A stretch of 40,364 nucleotides of DNA from Rhizobium sp. Q54 (lineage in GTDB: Bacteria > Pseudomonadota > Alphaproteobacteria > Rhizobiales > Beijerinckiaceae), in the NCBI GenBank assembly GCA_945878875.1, contig CAMCUC010000024.1, forward strand, positions 1 through 40,364, in the 5' to 3' direction. Below, piece by piece: positions 17,571 through 26,263 of the stretch. A program made the position numbers and the translations under genes. How positions within the stretch are numbered: the stretch's first letter is position 1; each line of letters opens with the position of its first letter. The notes beneath the pieces were generated by a model. It did not search any database and was not told the origin of the DNA. It was given only the letters and a program-made list of their open reading frames with translations.

Positions 17571-19826
17571 ATGTCCCGCCATGCGAAATCGAAGGAAATT
17601 CGGGTCTCGCCCGACGAGCGTATTGCCCCGGGAAGGGCAAGACGCAGCAGCTTCTGGGCGAGCGTTTTTAGCAAATCGAAAGCCAAATCAAAAGAAAAGT
17701 CCAAGGCAAATAGCGGCGGTGGTCGCGACCCGCGCGGCGGCAGGTCAGGAAGAGCTAGGTCAGGAAGCGGCAGGCGCTCTTTCCTCGGGGGCCTCGTTTA
17801 CTGGTGCTTTGTGCTGGGCATCTGGGGCGGCATAGGCCTTGTCGGCCTGTTGGCGTGGCATGCGGCTCAATTGCCGCCAATTGACCAGCTGGCGGTCCCA
17901 AAGCGACCCCCCAATATCGCAATCCTCGACGCGGACGGCGTCCCTGTCGCCAACAGAGGCGACAGCGGCGGCCCCGCGATCCGGCTCGACGACCTGCCAG
18001 CTTACGTTCCTCAGGCTTTTGTGGCGATTGAAGACCGGCGCTTTTACGCGCATTTTGGAGTCGATGCGGTGGGGATCATGCGCGCCATGTCGCGTAATCT
18101 TTCCGGAGCTGGAGGCATGCAGGGCGGATCCACGATCACCCAGCAATTGGCCAAGAACCTGTTCCTGACGCAGGAACGCACCCTCTCGCGTAAAATTCAG
18201 GAGGCGATTCTCGCTCTCTGGCTTGAGCATAATTATTCAAAAGATCGAATTCTGGAGCTTTACCTGAATAGGGTATATTTCGGCTCTGGCTCTTACGGGA
18301 TCGAGGCCGCCGCGCAGAAGTATTTCGGGCGCAGCGCTCGCCAGATCACGCTTCCCGAAGCCGCCATGCTCGCAGGCCTCATGGTCGCGCCCTCGCGGCT
18401 TGCGCCCAACAGAAACCCGCGGGGCGCCGCCGAACGTGCGGCGCTGGTCGTTGCCGCCATGACCCGCGAGGGTTACGTCAACGATAAAATGGCCACCATC
18501 GCCCTGGCCAAGCCCGCGGAAGCGAGGCGTGATGCAGGCTCCGGTTCGATCAATTACGCCGCCGACTACATCATGGACGTTCTGGACGAGACCGTTGGAG
18601 CCATCGAAGAGGATATCGTCGTCTCGACCACGCTGCGCACCGACATCCAGGTTGCGGCGGAAAAAGCGCTGACGAGCGAGCTCGATCGTCTGGGCGCCCG
18701 GTTCGGCGTTTCCCAGGGCGCCGTTCTGGCGATGGACCCCGGCGGACAAATTCGCGCGATGGTGGGCGGGCGTAATTATGCCGAAAGCCAGTTCAACCGC
18801 GCCGTCTCTGCAAAACGCCAACCGGGCTCGGCCTTCAAGCCGTTCGTCTATCTGGCGGCACTTGAGCGTGGCCTAACGCCGGAGACCATGCGCGACGATA
18901 GCCCGATCAACGTGCGCGGCTGGCGGCCTGAAAATTCTAGCCGCGAATATCAGGGCGCCGTCACGCTCCAGAATGCGCTGGCGCTTTCTCTCAATACAGT
19001 TGCGGTGCGTCTTGGCCTTGAGGTAGGCCCCAGAAAAGTCGCGGAAACGGCGAGGCGGATGGGGATTCAGTCGACGTTGACCGACAACGCCACGATTGCG
19101 CTCGGCACGTCCGAAGTGACCTTGCTTGAACTCGTCTCGTCTTATGCGCCATTCGCCAATGGAGGAATCCGGATCCAGCCGCATGTGATCACGCAGGTGA
19201 AGACGGCCTCAGGCAAGATCCTGTATCGTCGCAAGGGCGCAAGTTTTGGCAGGGTTATTGAGCAAAAAACGGTGTCGATGATGAATGCAATGCTGCAGGA
19301 AACCCTGACGACGGGCACGGGCTCGCGCGCCGACGCCCGAGGTTTTGAAGCTGCAGGCAAGACCGGGACAAGTCAGGAATACAGGGATGGATGGTTTGTC
19401 GGCTATTCCAGCCAATTGCTGACCGGCGTCTGGCTCGGCAACGATGATTCTTCGCCCACAAAGCGCCTGTCTGGCGCCAACCTGCCAGTGTCCGTCTGGT
19501 CGCAAACCATGCGCGAAGCCCATCGATATGATCAGCCGCCGCCGCTTCCGTCCAACTGGAAGGAACAGACATCCCTTCAGACGCAACCACCCGAGACAAG
19601 AGCAGCCCCGCCCAGGCTACCGACAAACTTGCCACCGGGTTCAGCTTCTGCTGCGCCAAGGCCAGCGCCATACTCCGGCGGTCCCGTTCAGGATGGAACC
19701 AGGCGAGCTGACCCCCGGGAGCCTCCAAACTCCCGCGATCTTTTGCCGCCCGCCAATCTGGGCGAGGCGGTGTCTGGCGAGCGCCGGGACAATCGCGGGC
19801 TGATGGATCGCCTTTTTGGTGGCTGA
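17571..19826 (+). CDS. Class A penicillin-binding protein (PBP1-type transglycosylase/transpeptidase)
   Basis: The 751-residue bifunctional peptidoglycan synthase is anchored in the inner membrane. A Lys/Ser/Gly/Arg-rich cytoplasmic tail (about residues 1-65) precedes one membrane helix (about 70-95). The glycosyltransferase 51 domain has EDRRFYAHFGVD (catalytic E154) and GGSTITQQLAKNLFL. The transpeptidase domain has the acyl-serine motif SAFK (S420), SLN, and KTGTS. The C-terminus is a Pro/Arg-rich low-complexity tail. The ATG at 17571 is preferred over a GTG two codons upstream. The stop abuts the convergent DUF1150 gene with no gap. I cannot assign it to PBP1a, 1b or 1c with certainty. 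Confidence 0.93.
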   Translation: MSRHAKSKEIRVSPDERIAPGRARRSSFWASVFSKSKAKSKEKSKANSGGGRDPRGGRSGRARSGSGRRSFLGGLVYWCFVLGIWGGIGLVGLLAWHAAQLPPIDQLAVPKRPPNIAILDADGVPVANRGDSGGPAIRLDDLPAYVPQAFVAIEDRRFYAHFGVDAVGIMRAMSRNLSGAGGMQGGSTITQQLAKNLFLTQERTLSRKIQEAILALWLEHNYSKDRILELYLNRVYFGSGSYGIEAAAQKYFGRSARQITLPEAAMLAGLMVAPSRLAPNRNPRGAAERAALVVAAMTREGYVNDKMATIALAKPAEARRDAGSGSINYAADYIMDVLDETVGAIEEDIVVSTTLRTDIQVAAEKALTSELDRLGARFGVSQGAVLAMDPGGQIRAMVGGRNYAESQFNRAVSAKRQPGSAFKPFVYLAALERGLTPETMRDDSPINVRGWRPENSSREYQGAVTLQNALALSLNTVAVRLGLEVGPRKVAETARRMGIQSTLTDNATIALGTSEVTLLELVSSYAPFANGGIRIQPHVITQVKTASGKILYRRKGASFGRVIEQKTVSMMNAMLQETLTTGTGSRADARGFEAAGKTGTSQEYRDGWFVGYSSQLLTGVWLGNDDSSPTKRLSGANLPVSVWSQTMREAHRYDQPPPLPSNWKEQTSLQTQPPETRAAPPRLPTNLPPGSASAAPRPAPYSGGPVQDGTRRADPREPPNSRDLLPPANLGEAVSGERRDNRGLMDRLFGG

Positions 19827-20090
19827 CTAGTGGACGCTGACCATTTCGAGCTCCTGCTCCCAGGCGTTGGCGATCGCCGTATCTTTTGAATCTGTCAGTA
19901 AAATAGGTGAGCCGTCGGCCCCAACCAGCGCAAACAGGTGCACGCCCGGCTCAATGCCGCCGATCTGCGGAAACAACCGCGCGGCATCCTGAGACATCAT
20001 CGGCTTGACATAGGCCAAAGCTCCATCCCCCAGATGGGCGAATTGTTCGGCGGTCAACTTTGTCTCGGATGTTTTTGTTTTATGCTGCAT
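19827..20090 (-). CDS. DUF1150 family protein
   Basis: This small 87-residue protein of unknown function matches DUF1150, a family restricted mainly to Alphaproteobacteria and often encoded next to a small heat-shock protein, as here. It contains FAHLGDGALAYVKPM, GVHLFALVGADGSPI and a C-terminal helix ANAWEQELEMVSVH. The ATG at 20090 follows a clear AAGGAG ribosome-binding site (20097-20102); upstream in-frame extension is not supported. It lies 72 bp after the hsp20 gene on the same strand and is probably co-transcribed with it. The pairing suggests a stress-related partner role, but this is inference. Confidence 0.88.
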   Translation of the reverse strand: MQHKTKTSETKLTAEQFAHLGDGALAYVKPMMSQDAARLFPQIGGIEPGVHLFALVGADGSPILLTDSKDTAIANAWEQELEMVSVH

Positions 20091-20162
20091 TATTAGCTCC
20101 TTGTTGCGGCTCTTTGAGCCCGCGGTCGCCTCTAAAGCACTTCCCGCTCCAGTCTGGTCCAA

Positions 20163-20591
20163 TCAGTCGCGCGCTGTGATGCTGATTTTTTGCACCACCC
20201 GCTCTGGCTCTGGTCTGGCGAGATCGACCGAAAGGAGGCCATTGGTGAGATCCGCGCCCTCCACCCGCATGCCCTCCGCCAACAAGAATGAGCGCTGAAA
20301 CTGCCGCGCAGCAATGCCCCGGTGAAGGTAAACACGGCCGTTGTCTTCGTGCTGGCGACCACGAATGAGAAGTTGGCGTTCTTCAAGCGTGATTTCCAAC
20401 TGGTCCAGCCTAAAACCTGCGACTGCAAGCGTGATCCGCAGGCGTTCTGGATGCGCCAGATCTTTCGGCAGGCGCTCGATATTGTATGGCGGATAGCCAT
20501 CGGATGCAGATCGCGTGACCCGGTCGAGCGCCCGTTCTATTTCGTCAAAGCCAAGCAGAAAAGGCGAGTTCAAATTTGGTACGCGAGACAT
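20163..20591 (-). CDS. Hsp20/alpha-crystallin small heat-shock protein (IbpA-like)
   Basis: The 142-residue cytosolic holdase binds unfolding proteins without ATP. An N-terminal arm beginning MSRVPNLNSPFLLGFDEIER precedes the alpha-crystallin domain (about 35-130): YPPYNIERL, LRITLAVAGF, LEERQLLIRGR, and YLHRGIAARQFQRSF with the ARQFQRSF pattern of IbpA-type proteins. The C-terminus has an IxI motif (ISI) for oligomer assembly. The ATG at 20591 is preferred on domain grounds and has AAGAGGG about 9 nt upstream. A heat-shock-like promoter lies upstream. Confidence 0.92.
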   Translation of the reverse strand: MSRVPNLNSPFLLGFDEIERALDRVTRSASDGYPPYNIERLPKDLAHPERLRITLAVAGFRLDQLEITLEERQLLIRGRQHEDNGRVYLHRGIAARQFQRSFLLAEGMRVEGADLTNGLLSVDLARPEPERVVQKISITARD

Positions 20592-20664
20592 GAAGCGAAG
20601 CCCTCTTGAAGGCGCCTCGGAACGGGACCCTGACGGCATCCCTGCGGCTACAACCACTAATGAG

Positions 20665-20692
20665 ATATGGCGATCTTGGCGTTACGTTCAAG
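20665..20692 (-). promoter_or_regulatory. Putative sigma-32 promoter of hsp20-DUF1150
   Basis: On the minus strand CTTGAA (20692-20687) is followed after 16 nt by CCATAT (20670-20665). This resembles the heat-shock promoter pattern CTTGAA / CCCCATnT. It would start a transcript near 20658, giving a leader of about 65 nt before the hsp20 ATG. The fit to a heat-shock gene supports the call. Confidence 0.55.
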
Positions 20693-20792
20693 AGCTTTGA
20701 GTCCAGCGCCCAAAGGCCTGTTGGTTTGAAAGCCAAAAGCCGCGCTTGCTGTTTGGGAGCCCCGTGGCAAACTGCACGCAATGGAGGATATA

Positions 20793-21653
20793 ATGCCCCA
20801 TCGTGCTTGCTGGTTGCGCTCGCTGACGACAGGCTCTGCGACAACCGTCTTAATCTTCTCTCTGGCCATGGCATTGGCCTCGACTTCTATTTTACGCGCC
20901 AAAGACGGCCCGGTGGAGGTCGACGTCGAACTCGTCCTCGCTGTCGACATCTCCTATTCGATGGATCCCGAAGAGCAGCGCCTCCAGCGGGAAGGCTATG
21001 CGCAGGCGCTGGTCTCGCCCGGCTTCATAGCGGCGGTCAGAAGTGGCGCTTATGGCAAAATTGTCATCGCCTATCTGCAATGGGCGTCGCAAACGGATCA
21101 GGACGTGCTTTTGCCGTGGACTGTGATAGATGGCCCAGAAAGCGCCCGCATGGCCGCTGAAAAACTATCAGAGGCGCCGTACAGGCGGGCGCAACGCACC
21201 TCCATTTCCGGGGCTATCGACAGCGCTATGGCTCTTTTTGAAGGCAATGGCTTCCATGGCATGCGCCGCGTCATCGACGTTTCCGGCGACGGCGCCAACA
21301 ATAGTGGACGCCCCGTGACGATTGCGCGCGATGATGCAGTTCGACAGGGCGTAACGATCAACGGGCTGCCGCTGCTTTTGCGGCCCTCGTCATGGGGGTT
21401 CCGGGACATCGCCAATCTCGATCAATATTACGAGGACTGCGTGATCGGCGGCATAGGTGCCTTCTCAATCCCTATTCGGGACCGCAAACAGTTTAGCGAG
21501 GCCACGCGCACCAAGTTGATTCTGGAGATCGCGCTTGCGCCTGTCCTGCCGCCATGGAAGGACGAACCCATCGTGACGCTTGCCCAGAAGCGCGAACCGC
21601 GCGTCAATTGTATGATTGGCGAATTACTCTGGCGCGACCGCTGGGGCAATTGA
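20793..21653 (+). CDS. DUF1194 family exported VWA-like protein
   Basis: The 286-residue protein has a signal peptide (residues 1 to about 36, hydrophobic core TTVLIFSLAMALAST). A von Willebrand A-like domain follows, beginning VELVLAVDISYSMDPEE with the MIDAS metal motif DxSxS at 52-56, and a second conserved block VIDVSGDGANNSGRP. DUF1194 proteins are common in Alphaproteobacteria and their ligand is not known. A strong GGAGG at 20783-20787 sets the start at 20793 rather than an ATG four codons earlier, which would lie in the Shine-Dalgarno itself. The gamma-glutamyltransferase gene follows within a few bases, so the two form an operon. Confidence 0.9.
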   Translation: MPHRACWLRSLTTGSATTVLIFSLAMALASTSILRAKDGPVEVDVELVLAVDISYSMDPEEQRLQREGYAQALVSPGFIAAVRSGAYGKIVIAYLQWASQTDQDVLLPWTVIDGPESARMAAEKLSEAPYRRAQRTSISGAIDSAMALFEGNGFHGMRRVIDVSGDGANNSGRPVTIARDDAVRQGVTINGLPLLLRPSSWGFRDIANLDQYYEDCVIGGIGAFSIPIRDRKQFSEATRTKLILEIALAPVLPPWKDEPIVTLAQKREPRVNCMIGELLWRDRWGN

Positions 21654-21656
21654 TTG

Positions 21657-23405
21657 ATGCTGCATAGACGTTTGCTGCGGATAATCTGCGCCACCTCTAT
21701 TTTGGTTGCGTGCAGCGACCTCGTCGTTGCGCAGGCTTCCGAGCAGCCGCCTCCAATCATTTCAGGCTGGGCGCGCGCGCTGCCCGTGTTGGCGAAAAAC
21801 GGCATGGTGGCCAGTCAGGAAGCGCGCGCCTCACGCATCGGGGTAGAGATACTCGAACATGGCGGCAATGCCGTGGACGCTGCTGTTGCGGTGGGATTTG
21901 CTCTGGCGGTGACGCTGCCAAGAGCGGGCAATCTGGGCGGGGGCGGTTTTATGCTCGTGCATTTGGCTGCGACCAAAAAGACAATCGCCATCGACTATCG
22001 TGAGACCGCGCCGCTCGATACGCCGCGCGATGTGTTTCTGGATGAGACGGGCCGCTTTGCGCCTGAGCGCTCGCAATCGAGCGGGCTTGGAATCGGCGTG
22101 CCGGGTACGGTGGCGGGTCTTGCTCATGCTCACGCAGTTTATGGATCGGGACGCTTCTCGCTTGCGCAGCTTTTGGCGCCGGCGATCAGGCTGGCGGAGG
22201 ACGGGTTTCCCGTTGACGACGACCTTGCCGATTCCCTGCCGCAGGCCGCCGCGCGGCTTGGCAGGCATCCCTCAACGCGCGCAATCTTTTTTCGCGAGGA
22301 CGGCGAGCCGATGCGGCGCGGCGACAAGCTTGTGCAAGCTGATCTGGCGCAATCCCTGTCGCTGATTGCGGAGCGCGGACCGGACGCCTTCTACGAGGGT
22401 GGCATCGGCGAGCGTATCGTGGCGGCAGTTCGCGCGGCTGGCGGGCGCATGACGCTCGACGATCTGAAATCCTATCGCGCCATTGAGCGCGAACCTGTGC
22501 GCGGATCATTCCGAGGCCGCGATGTGCTGTCCATGCCGCCGCCGTCCTCCGGCGGCGTTCATGTGATTCAATTGTTGAACATTCTTGAAGCCTATCCGCT
22601 GGCCTCTTTTGGCCACAACAGCGCGCAGACGATTCATCTGATGGCCGAGGCGATGAAGCGCGCTTACGCCGACAGGGCCGAGTTTCTGGGCGATCCCGAT
22701 TTCGTCGTCACGCCAACGCGCGGCCTGACGTCCAAAGCCTATGCGGCGAGATTGCGCAGCGATCTTTCGCCTGATCATGCCCGGCCTTCAGGCGAAATCC
22801 GTCATGGCGACCCGTTCGCCTATGAGAGCGATCAAACCACGCATTATTCGGTTCTCGACCGTGACGGCAACGCCGTCTCCAACACCTATACGCTGAACTT
22901 CTCATACGGTCTTGGGCTCGTCGCGCCGGGGACGGGGATTTTGCTGAACAATGAGCTGGATGATTTTGCTGCGCGCGAGGGCGCTTCAAACGCCTACGGC
23001 ATGCTGGGTGGGCAGGCCAACGCGCCGGCACCGCGCAAGCGGCCTCTGTCCTCGATGAGCCCCACAATTTTACTGCGCGACGGCGAGGTCGAGCTTGTCA
23101 CCGGTTCTCCGGGCGGCTCGCGCATCATCACAATCGTTTTGCAGACGATCCTCGACGTGGTCGAGCATGGCATGAACGTCGCGGAAGCCGCCGCCAACGT
23201 GCGCATTCATCATCAATGGCAGCCTGATGAATTGCGCATCGAGCGCGGTCTTTCGCTCGATACGATCCGCCTGCTGGAAGGCAAAGGCCATCGCGTGCGC
23301 GTGCAGCCCACTATCGGCTCGGTGCAATCGATCAGCCGGTCAGGCGAATGGTTGATGGGCGCCAGCGATCCAAGACAACGCGGCTCGGCGACGCTGGGGT
23401 ATTAA
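21657..23405 (+). CDS. ggt: Gamma-glutamyltransferase
   Basis: The 582-residue Ntn-hydrolase cleaves the gamma-glutamyl bond of glutathione and related peptides outside the cytoplasm. The precursor self-cleaves before the catalytic threonine in DQTTHYSVLD (about T394). The large subunit contains GNAVDAAVAVGFALAV, GNLGGGGFMLV and YRETAP. The small subunit has the PLSSMSP lid-region motif and GSPGGSRI. The N-terminus is a signal sequence with a possible lipobox LVAC (C19). The ATG at 21657 follows a TTG directly after the DUF1194 stop. The 3' end overlaps deoB by 4 bp on the opposite strand. Confidence 0.95.
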   Translation: MLHRRLLRIICATSILVACSDLVVAQASEQPPPIISGWARALPVLAKNGMVASQEARASRIGVEILEHGGNAVDAAVAVGFALAVTLPRAGNLGGGGFMLVHLAATKKTIAIDYRETAPLDTPRDVFLDETGRFAPERSQSSGLGIGVPGTVAGLAHAHAVYGSGRFSLAQLLAPAIRLAEDGFPVDDDLADSLPQAAARLGRHPSTRAIFFREDGEPMRRGDKLVQADLAQSLSLIAERGPDAFYEGGIGERIVAAVRAAGGRMTLDDLKSYRAIEREPVRGSFRGRDVLSMPPPSSGGVHVIQLLNILEAYPLASFGHNSAQTIHLMAEAMKRAYADRAEFLGDPDFVVTPTRGLTSKAYAARLRSDLSPDHARPSGEIRHGDPFAYESDQTTHYSVLDRDGNAVSNTYTLNFSYGLGLVAPGTGILLNNELDDFAAREGASNAYGMLGGQANAPAPRKRPLSSMSPTILLRDGEVELVTGSPGGSRIITIVLQTILDVVEHGMNVAEAAANVRIHHQWQPDELRIERGLSLDTIRLLEGKGHRVRVQPTIGSVQSISRSGEWLMGASDPRQRGSATLGY

Positions 23406-24617
23406 AGCCAGGACTGACCCGCGGCTGTCGGCTTCAGGTGAAGATGCTCCGCAACGCTGGCGCCAATATCGGCAAAGCTCGAACGCAGCCCGAGAGGACC
23501 GCTGCGCCCGTCCGGCGCATAGGCCAGAACCGGAACATTCTCGCGCGTATGGTCCGTGCCGCCCCATGTCGGGTCATTGCCGTGATCTGCGGTGACGATG
23601 CACAAATCGCCCTTGCGCATCAGCGGGATCAATTCTTCGAACCGCGTGTCGAGCATCTCAAGCGCGCAGGCATAGCCCGCGACATCCCTGCGATGTCCGT
23701 ATTCGGTGTCGAGATCAACGAGATTGGCGAATATCAGCCCGCCGTCGGGAAGATCGCCGAAGCACTCCACGACCTTGTCGAAATGGCCCATATCGCTGAT
23801 CGCCTTCAGTTCACAGCCTGTGTTTCTGTGGCTGAAAATGTTGCCGATCTTGCCGATGGTGATCAGTGCGCGCGAGCCTCCAAAGGCGCGATCTAGCAGA
23901 TTGCCGACAGGCGCCTGCATAGCGAAATCCTTGCGACGGGGCGTGCGCTGGAAGCCTGTCTGCGGGCTCCCGATAAAGGGTCTGGCGATCACGCGGCCGA
24001 TGTTAAGCGGGTCTACATGAGCGCGAACGATACGGCAAAGATCATACAGGCGCTCCAGTCCAAAGCTCTCCTCGTGCGCCGCGATCTGGAGCACGGAATC
24101 GACGGACGTATAAAAGATAGGCTTGCCGGTGTTGATGTGCTCTTCCCCAAACACCTTCAGCGCTTCAATTCCGTCTGAATGACAATCGCCAAGGATTCCG
24201 AGAATCATACTGTCGCAAACGATGGCGGCGATCAGCTCCGGCGGGAACGCGGGATCGCTGGCTCTGAACAGACCAAAGGGCGAGGCCAATGGCGCGCCTG
24301 CGATTTCCCAATGTCCGGACGGCGTGTCTTTGCCGTGCGAGCGCTCGATGGCCGCGCCATATCGCACGCCTTCGCGCACGGCGCCATCCAATCCTAAAGG
24401 CGTCTGGCCGGTGGAGGTTTGGGCTGCAAGGCCGAGCCCCAGCGAGGTCAGGTTTGGCAGCCGCAATGGACCGCCGCGACGATCATTGTCGGCCTGCCCG
24501 CGTGCGCAGGCCAGCGCCACATGGCCAAGCGTGTCTGCGCCCTCGTCTCCAAACGCCGCTGCATCAGGCGCCCCGCCGCAGCCAAGCGAATCAAGGACGA
24601 TGATGAGCGCGCGCCAT
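23402..24617 (-). CDS. deoB: Phosphopentomutase, with apparent frameshift at the start
   Basis: DeoB interconverts ribose or deoxyribose 1- and 5-phosphates in nucleoside salvage, using two metals and a phosphothreonine. The conserved frame reads RALIIVLDSLGCGGAPD and DEGADTLGH, with the first metal Asp and the catalytic Thr, and later SGHWEIAG and VTADHGNDPTW GGTDHTRE. In that frame a TAA lies just before it and there is no ATG. The obvious start, ATG at 24617-24615 overlapping the yejF stop (TAATG), is out of frame: it reads eight codons and meets TGA. One more GC in the tract 24607-24614, or one G fewer after the ATG, would join them as MARALIIV or MRALIIV. The in-frame GTG at 24520 would omit the active-site residues. 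Confidence 0.85.
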
Positions 24618-26263
24618 TACTGGCTGACGATCCCGGCGGCATCCGCCTCGATGTTGAACGCAGCGGCAAACAAAGCGCGCGTATAGTCGTTGCGCGGCGA
24701 CGCGAAAACGTCGGCAGCCACGCCTTGCTCGACCACGCGCCCCTGCCGCATCACGATGATGTCGGAGGCAAGCGCGCGAACCACTTTCAGATCGTGGCTG
24801 ATGAACATGTAGGCGAGCTTTTTCTTCTGCTGGAGATCGCGCAAAAGATCGACGATCTGCGCCTGCACCGACATGTCGAGCGCGGACGTTGGCTCATCGA
24901 GCACGATGAATTTTGGCTCCAGCGCCATGGCGCGCGCAATTGCGACGCGCTGGCGCTGGCCACCAGAAAATTCGTGCGGGTATCTGTCCATGGCGGCAGG
25001 ATCAAGTCCGGTGTCGATCAGCGCTTGCGCCACGATTTCGCGCCGCTCGTCATAGCGCAGTAACGGCTTCTGCACCTCAAGCCCCTCGGCGATGATTTCG
25101 GCGATGGACATGCGCGGCGACAGCGAGCCGAAGGGATCCTGAAACACGATCTGCATGTTGCGACGCAGCGGCCGCATGGCGCTCGAATCCAGTCCCTCTA
25201 TCGCCTGGCCCATGAAAACGATTGGCCCCTCCGAGCGGATCAGCCGCAACAAGGCGAGCCCCAGCGTTGTCTTGCCCGAACCTGATTCTCCCACGACGCC
25301 CAGAGTCTGGCCCTCGCGCACGTTGATCGAGACGCCGTCGACCGCCTTGATGTGGCCAATCGTGCGGCGAAAAAATCCGCGCTTGATCGGAAACCAGACC
25401 CGCACGTCGTCCGCCGACATGATGCTTGGCGCGTTATGGTCTGACTTTGGTGCCTGCCCCTTGGGCTCTGCGGCCAGCAGCATTTTCGTGTAGGCGTGTT
25501 GCGGATTCGAAAACACGTCCTCCACAGGCCCGGCCTCGACGATGCGCCCTTTTTGCATGACGCAGACGTCGTCGGCGATCTTGCGTACGATGCCAAGATC
25601 ATGGGTGATGAAGAGCATCGCCATGCCCATGCGGCTTTGAAGATCCTTGAGCAATTTCAGGATCTGCGCCTGCACGGTCACGTCAAGCGCAGTTGTCGGC
25701 TCGTCGGCGATCAGCAAAGCAGGCCTGTTGGCCAAAGCCATGGCGATCATCACGCGCTGGCGTTGGCCACCGGAAAGCTGATGAGGGTAAGCGTTGAGCC
25801 TTGAGGCGGGGTCAGGAATGCCGACTTCATCGAGCAGCTCGATCACGCGCTCACGAAGCTTCTGCGCGCCGCGCAGACCATGCAGCTCAAGGATTTCGCT
25901 GATCTGCTGCAAGATGGAATGCAGCGGATTAAGTGAGCTCATCGGCTCCTGAAACACCATGGTGATTTGATTGCCGCGCACTTTGCGCAGCTCGGGCTCT
26001 TGCGCGCGAAGCAGGTCAACGCCGTTGAAGAGCACCTCGCCTGAAGGAAAGCTGGCGGACGTCGCGCCAAGTAGACGCACGATAGACAGCGCCGTGACTG
26101 ATTTGCCCGAGCCCGATTCGCCGACCAGCGCCAGCGTGCGCCCTTTTTCGAGCGAAAACGAGACGCGATCAACCGCCAGATGATCGGCACCGCCTTGTCT
26201 GAACGTGATCGACAGATCTCGCACTTCCAGAAGCGATGTTTGAGTAACAGGAGCTTGCGCCAT
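24617..26263 (-). CDS. yejF: YejF, twin-domain ATPase of the YejABEF peptide importer
   Basis: The 548-residue cytoplasmic ATPase carries two complete ABC domains. Each has its own Walker A (GESGSGKS in the first, GESGSGKT in the second), the signature LSGGQRQRV or FSGGQRQRV, and a Walker B (LLIADEP, FIVLDEP). It powers YejBE-mediated import of peptides. In enterobacteria the system takes up microcin C; in rhizobia related systems import muropeptides for cell-wall recycling. The ATG at 26263 overlaps the yejE stop (TGATG), and its own stop overlaps the deoB start (TAATG), so the genes are tightly coupled. Confidence 0.95.
   Translation of the reverse strand: MAQAPVTQTSLLEVRDLSITFRQGGADHLAVDRVSFSLEKGRTLALVGESGSGKSVTALSIVRLLGATSASFPSGEVLFNGVDLLRAQEPELRKVRGNQITMVFQEPMSSLNPLHSILQQISEILELHGLRGAQKLRERVIELLDEVGIPDPASRLNAYPHQLSGGQRQRVMIAMALANRPALLIADEPTTALDVTVQAQILKLLKDLQSRMGMAMLFITHDLGIVRKIADDVCVMQKGRIVEAGPVEDVFSNPQHAYTKMLLAAEPKGQAPKSDHNAPSIMSADDVRVWFPIKRGFFRRTIGHIKAVDGVSINVREGQTLGVVGESGSGKTTLGLALLRLIRSEGPIVFMGQAIEGLDSSAMRPLRRNMQIVFQDPFGSLSPRMSIAEIIAEGLEVQKPLLRYDERREIVAQALIDTGLDPAAMDRYPHEFSGGQRQRVAIARAMALEPKFIVLDEPTSALDMSVQAQIVDLLRDLQQKKKLAYMFISHDLKVVRALASDIIVMRQGRVVEQGVAADVFASPRNDYTRALFAAAFNIEADAAGIVSQ

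Noticed and set aside
20592-20658. A ROSE-type RNA thermometer in the hsp20 leader
   Set aside because: The leader length would fit, but I could not find a convincing hairpin pairing the ribosome-binding site with the typical ROSE element.
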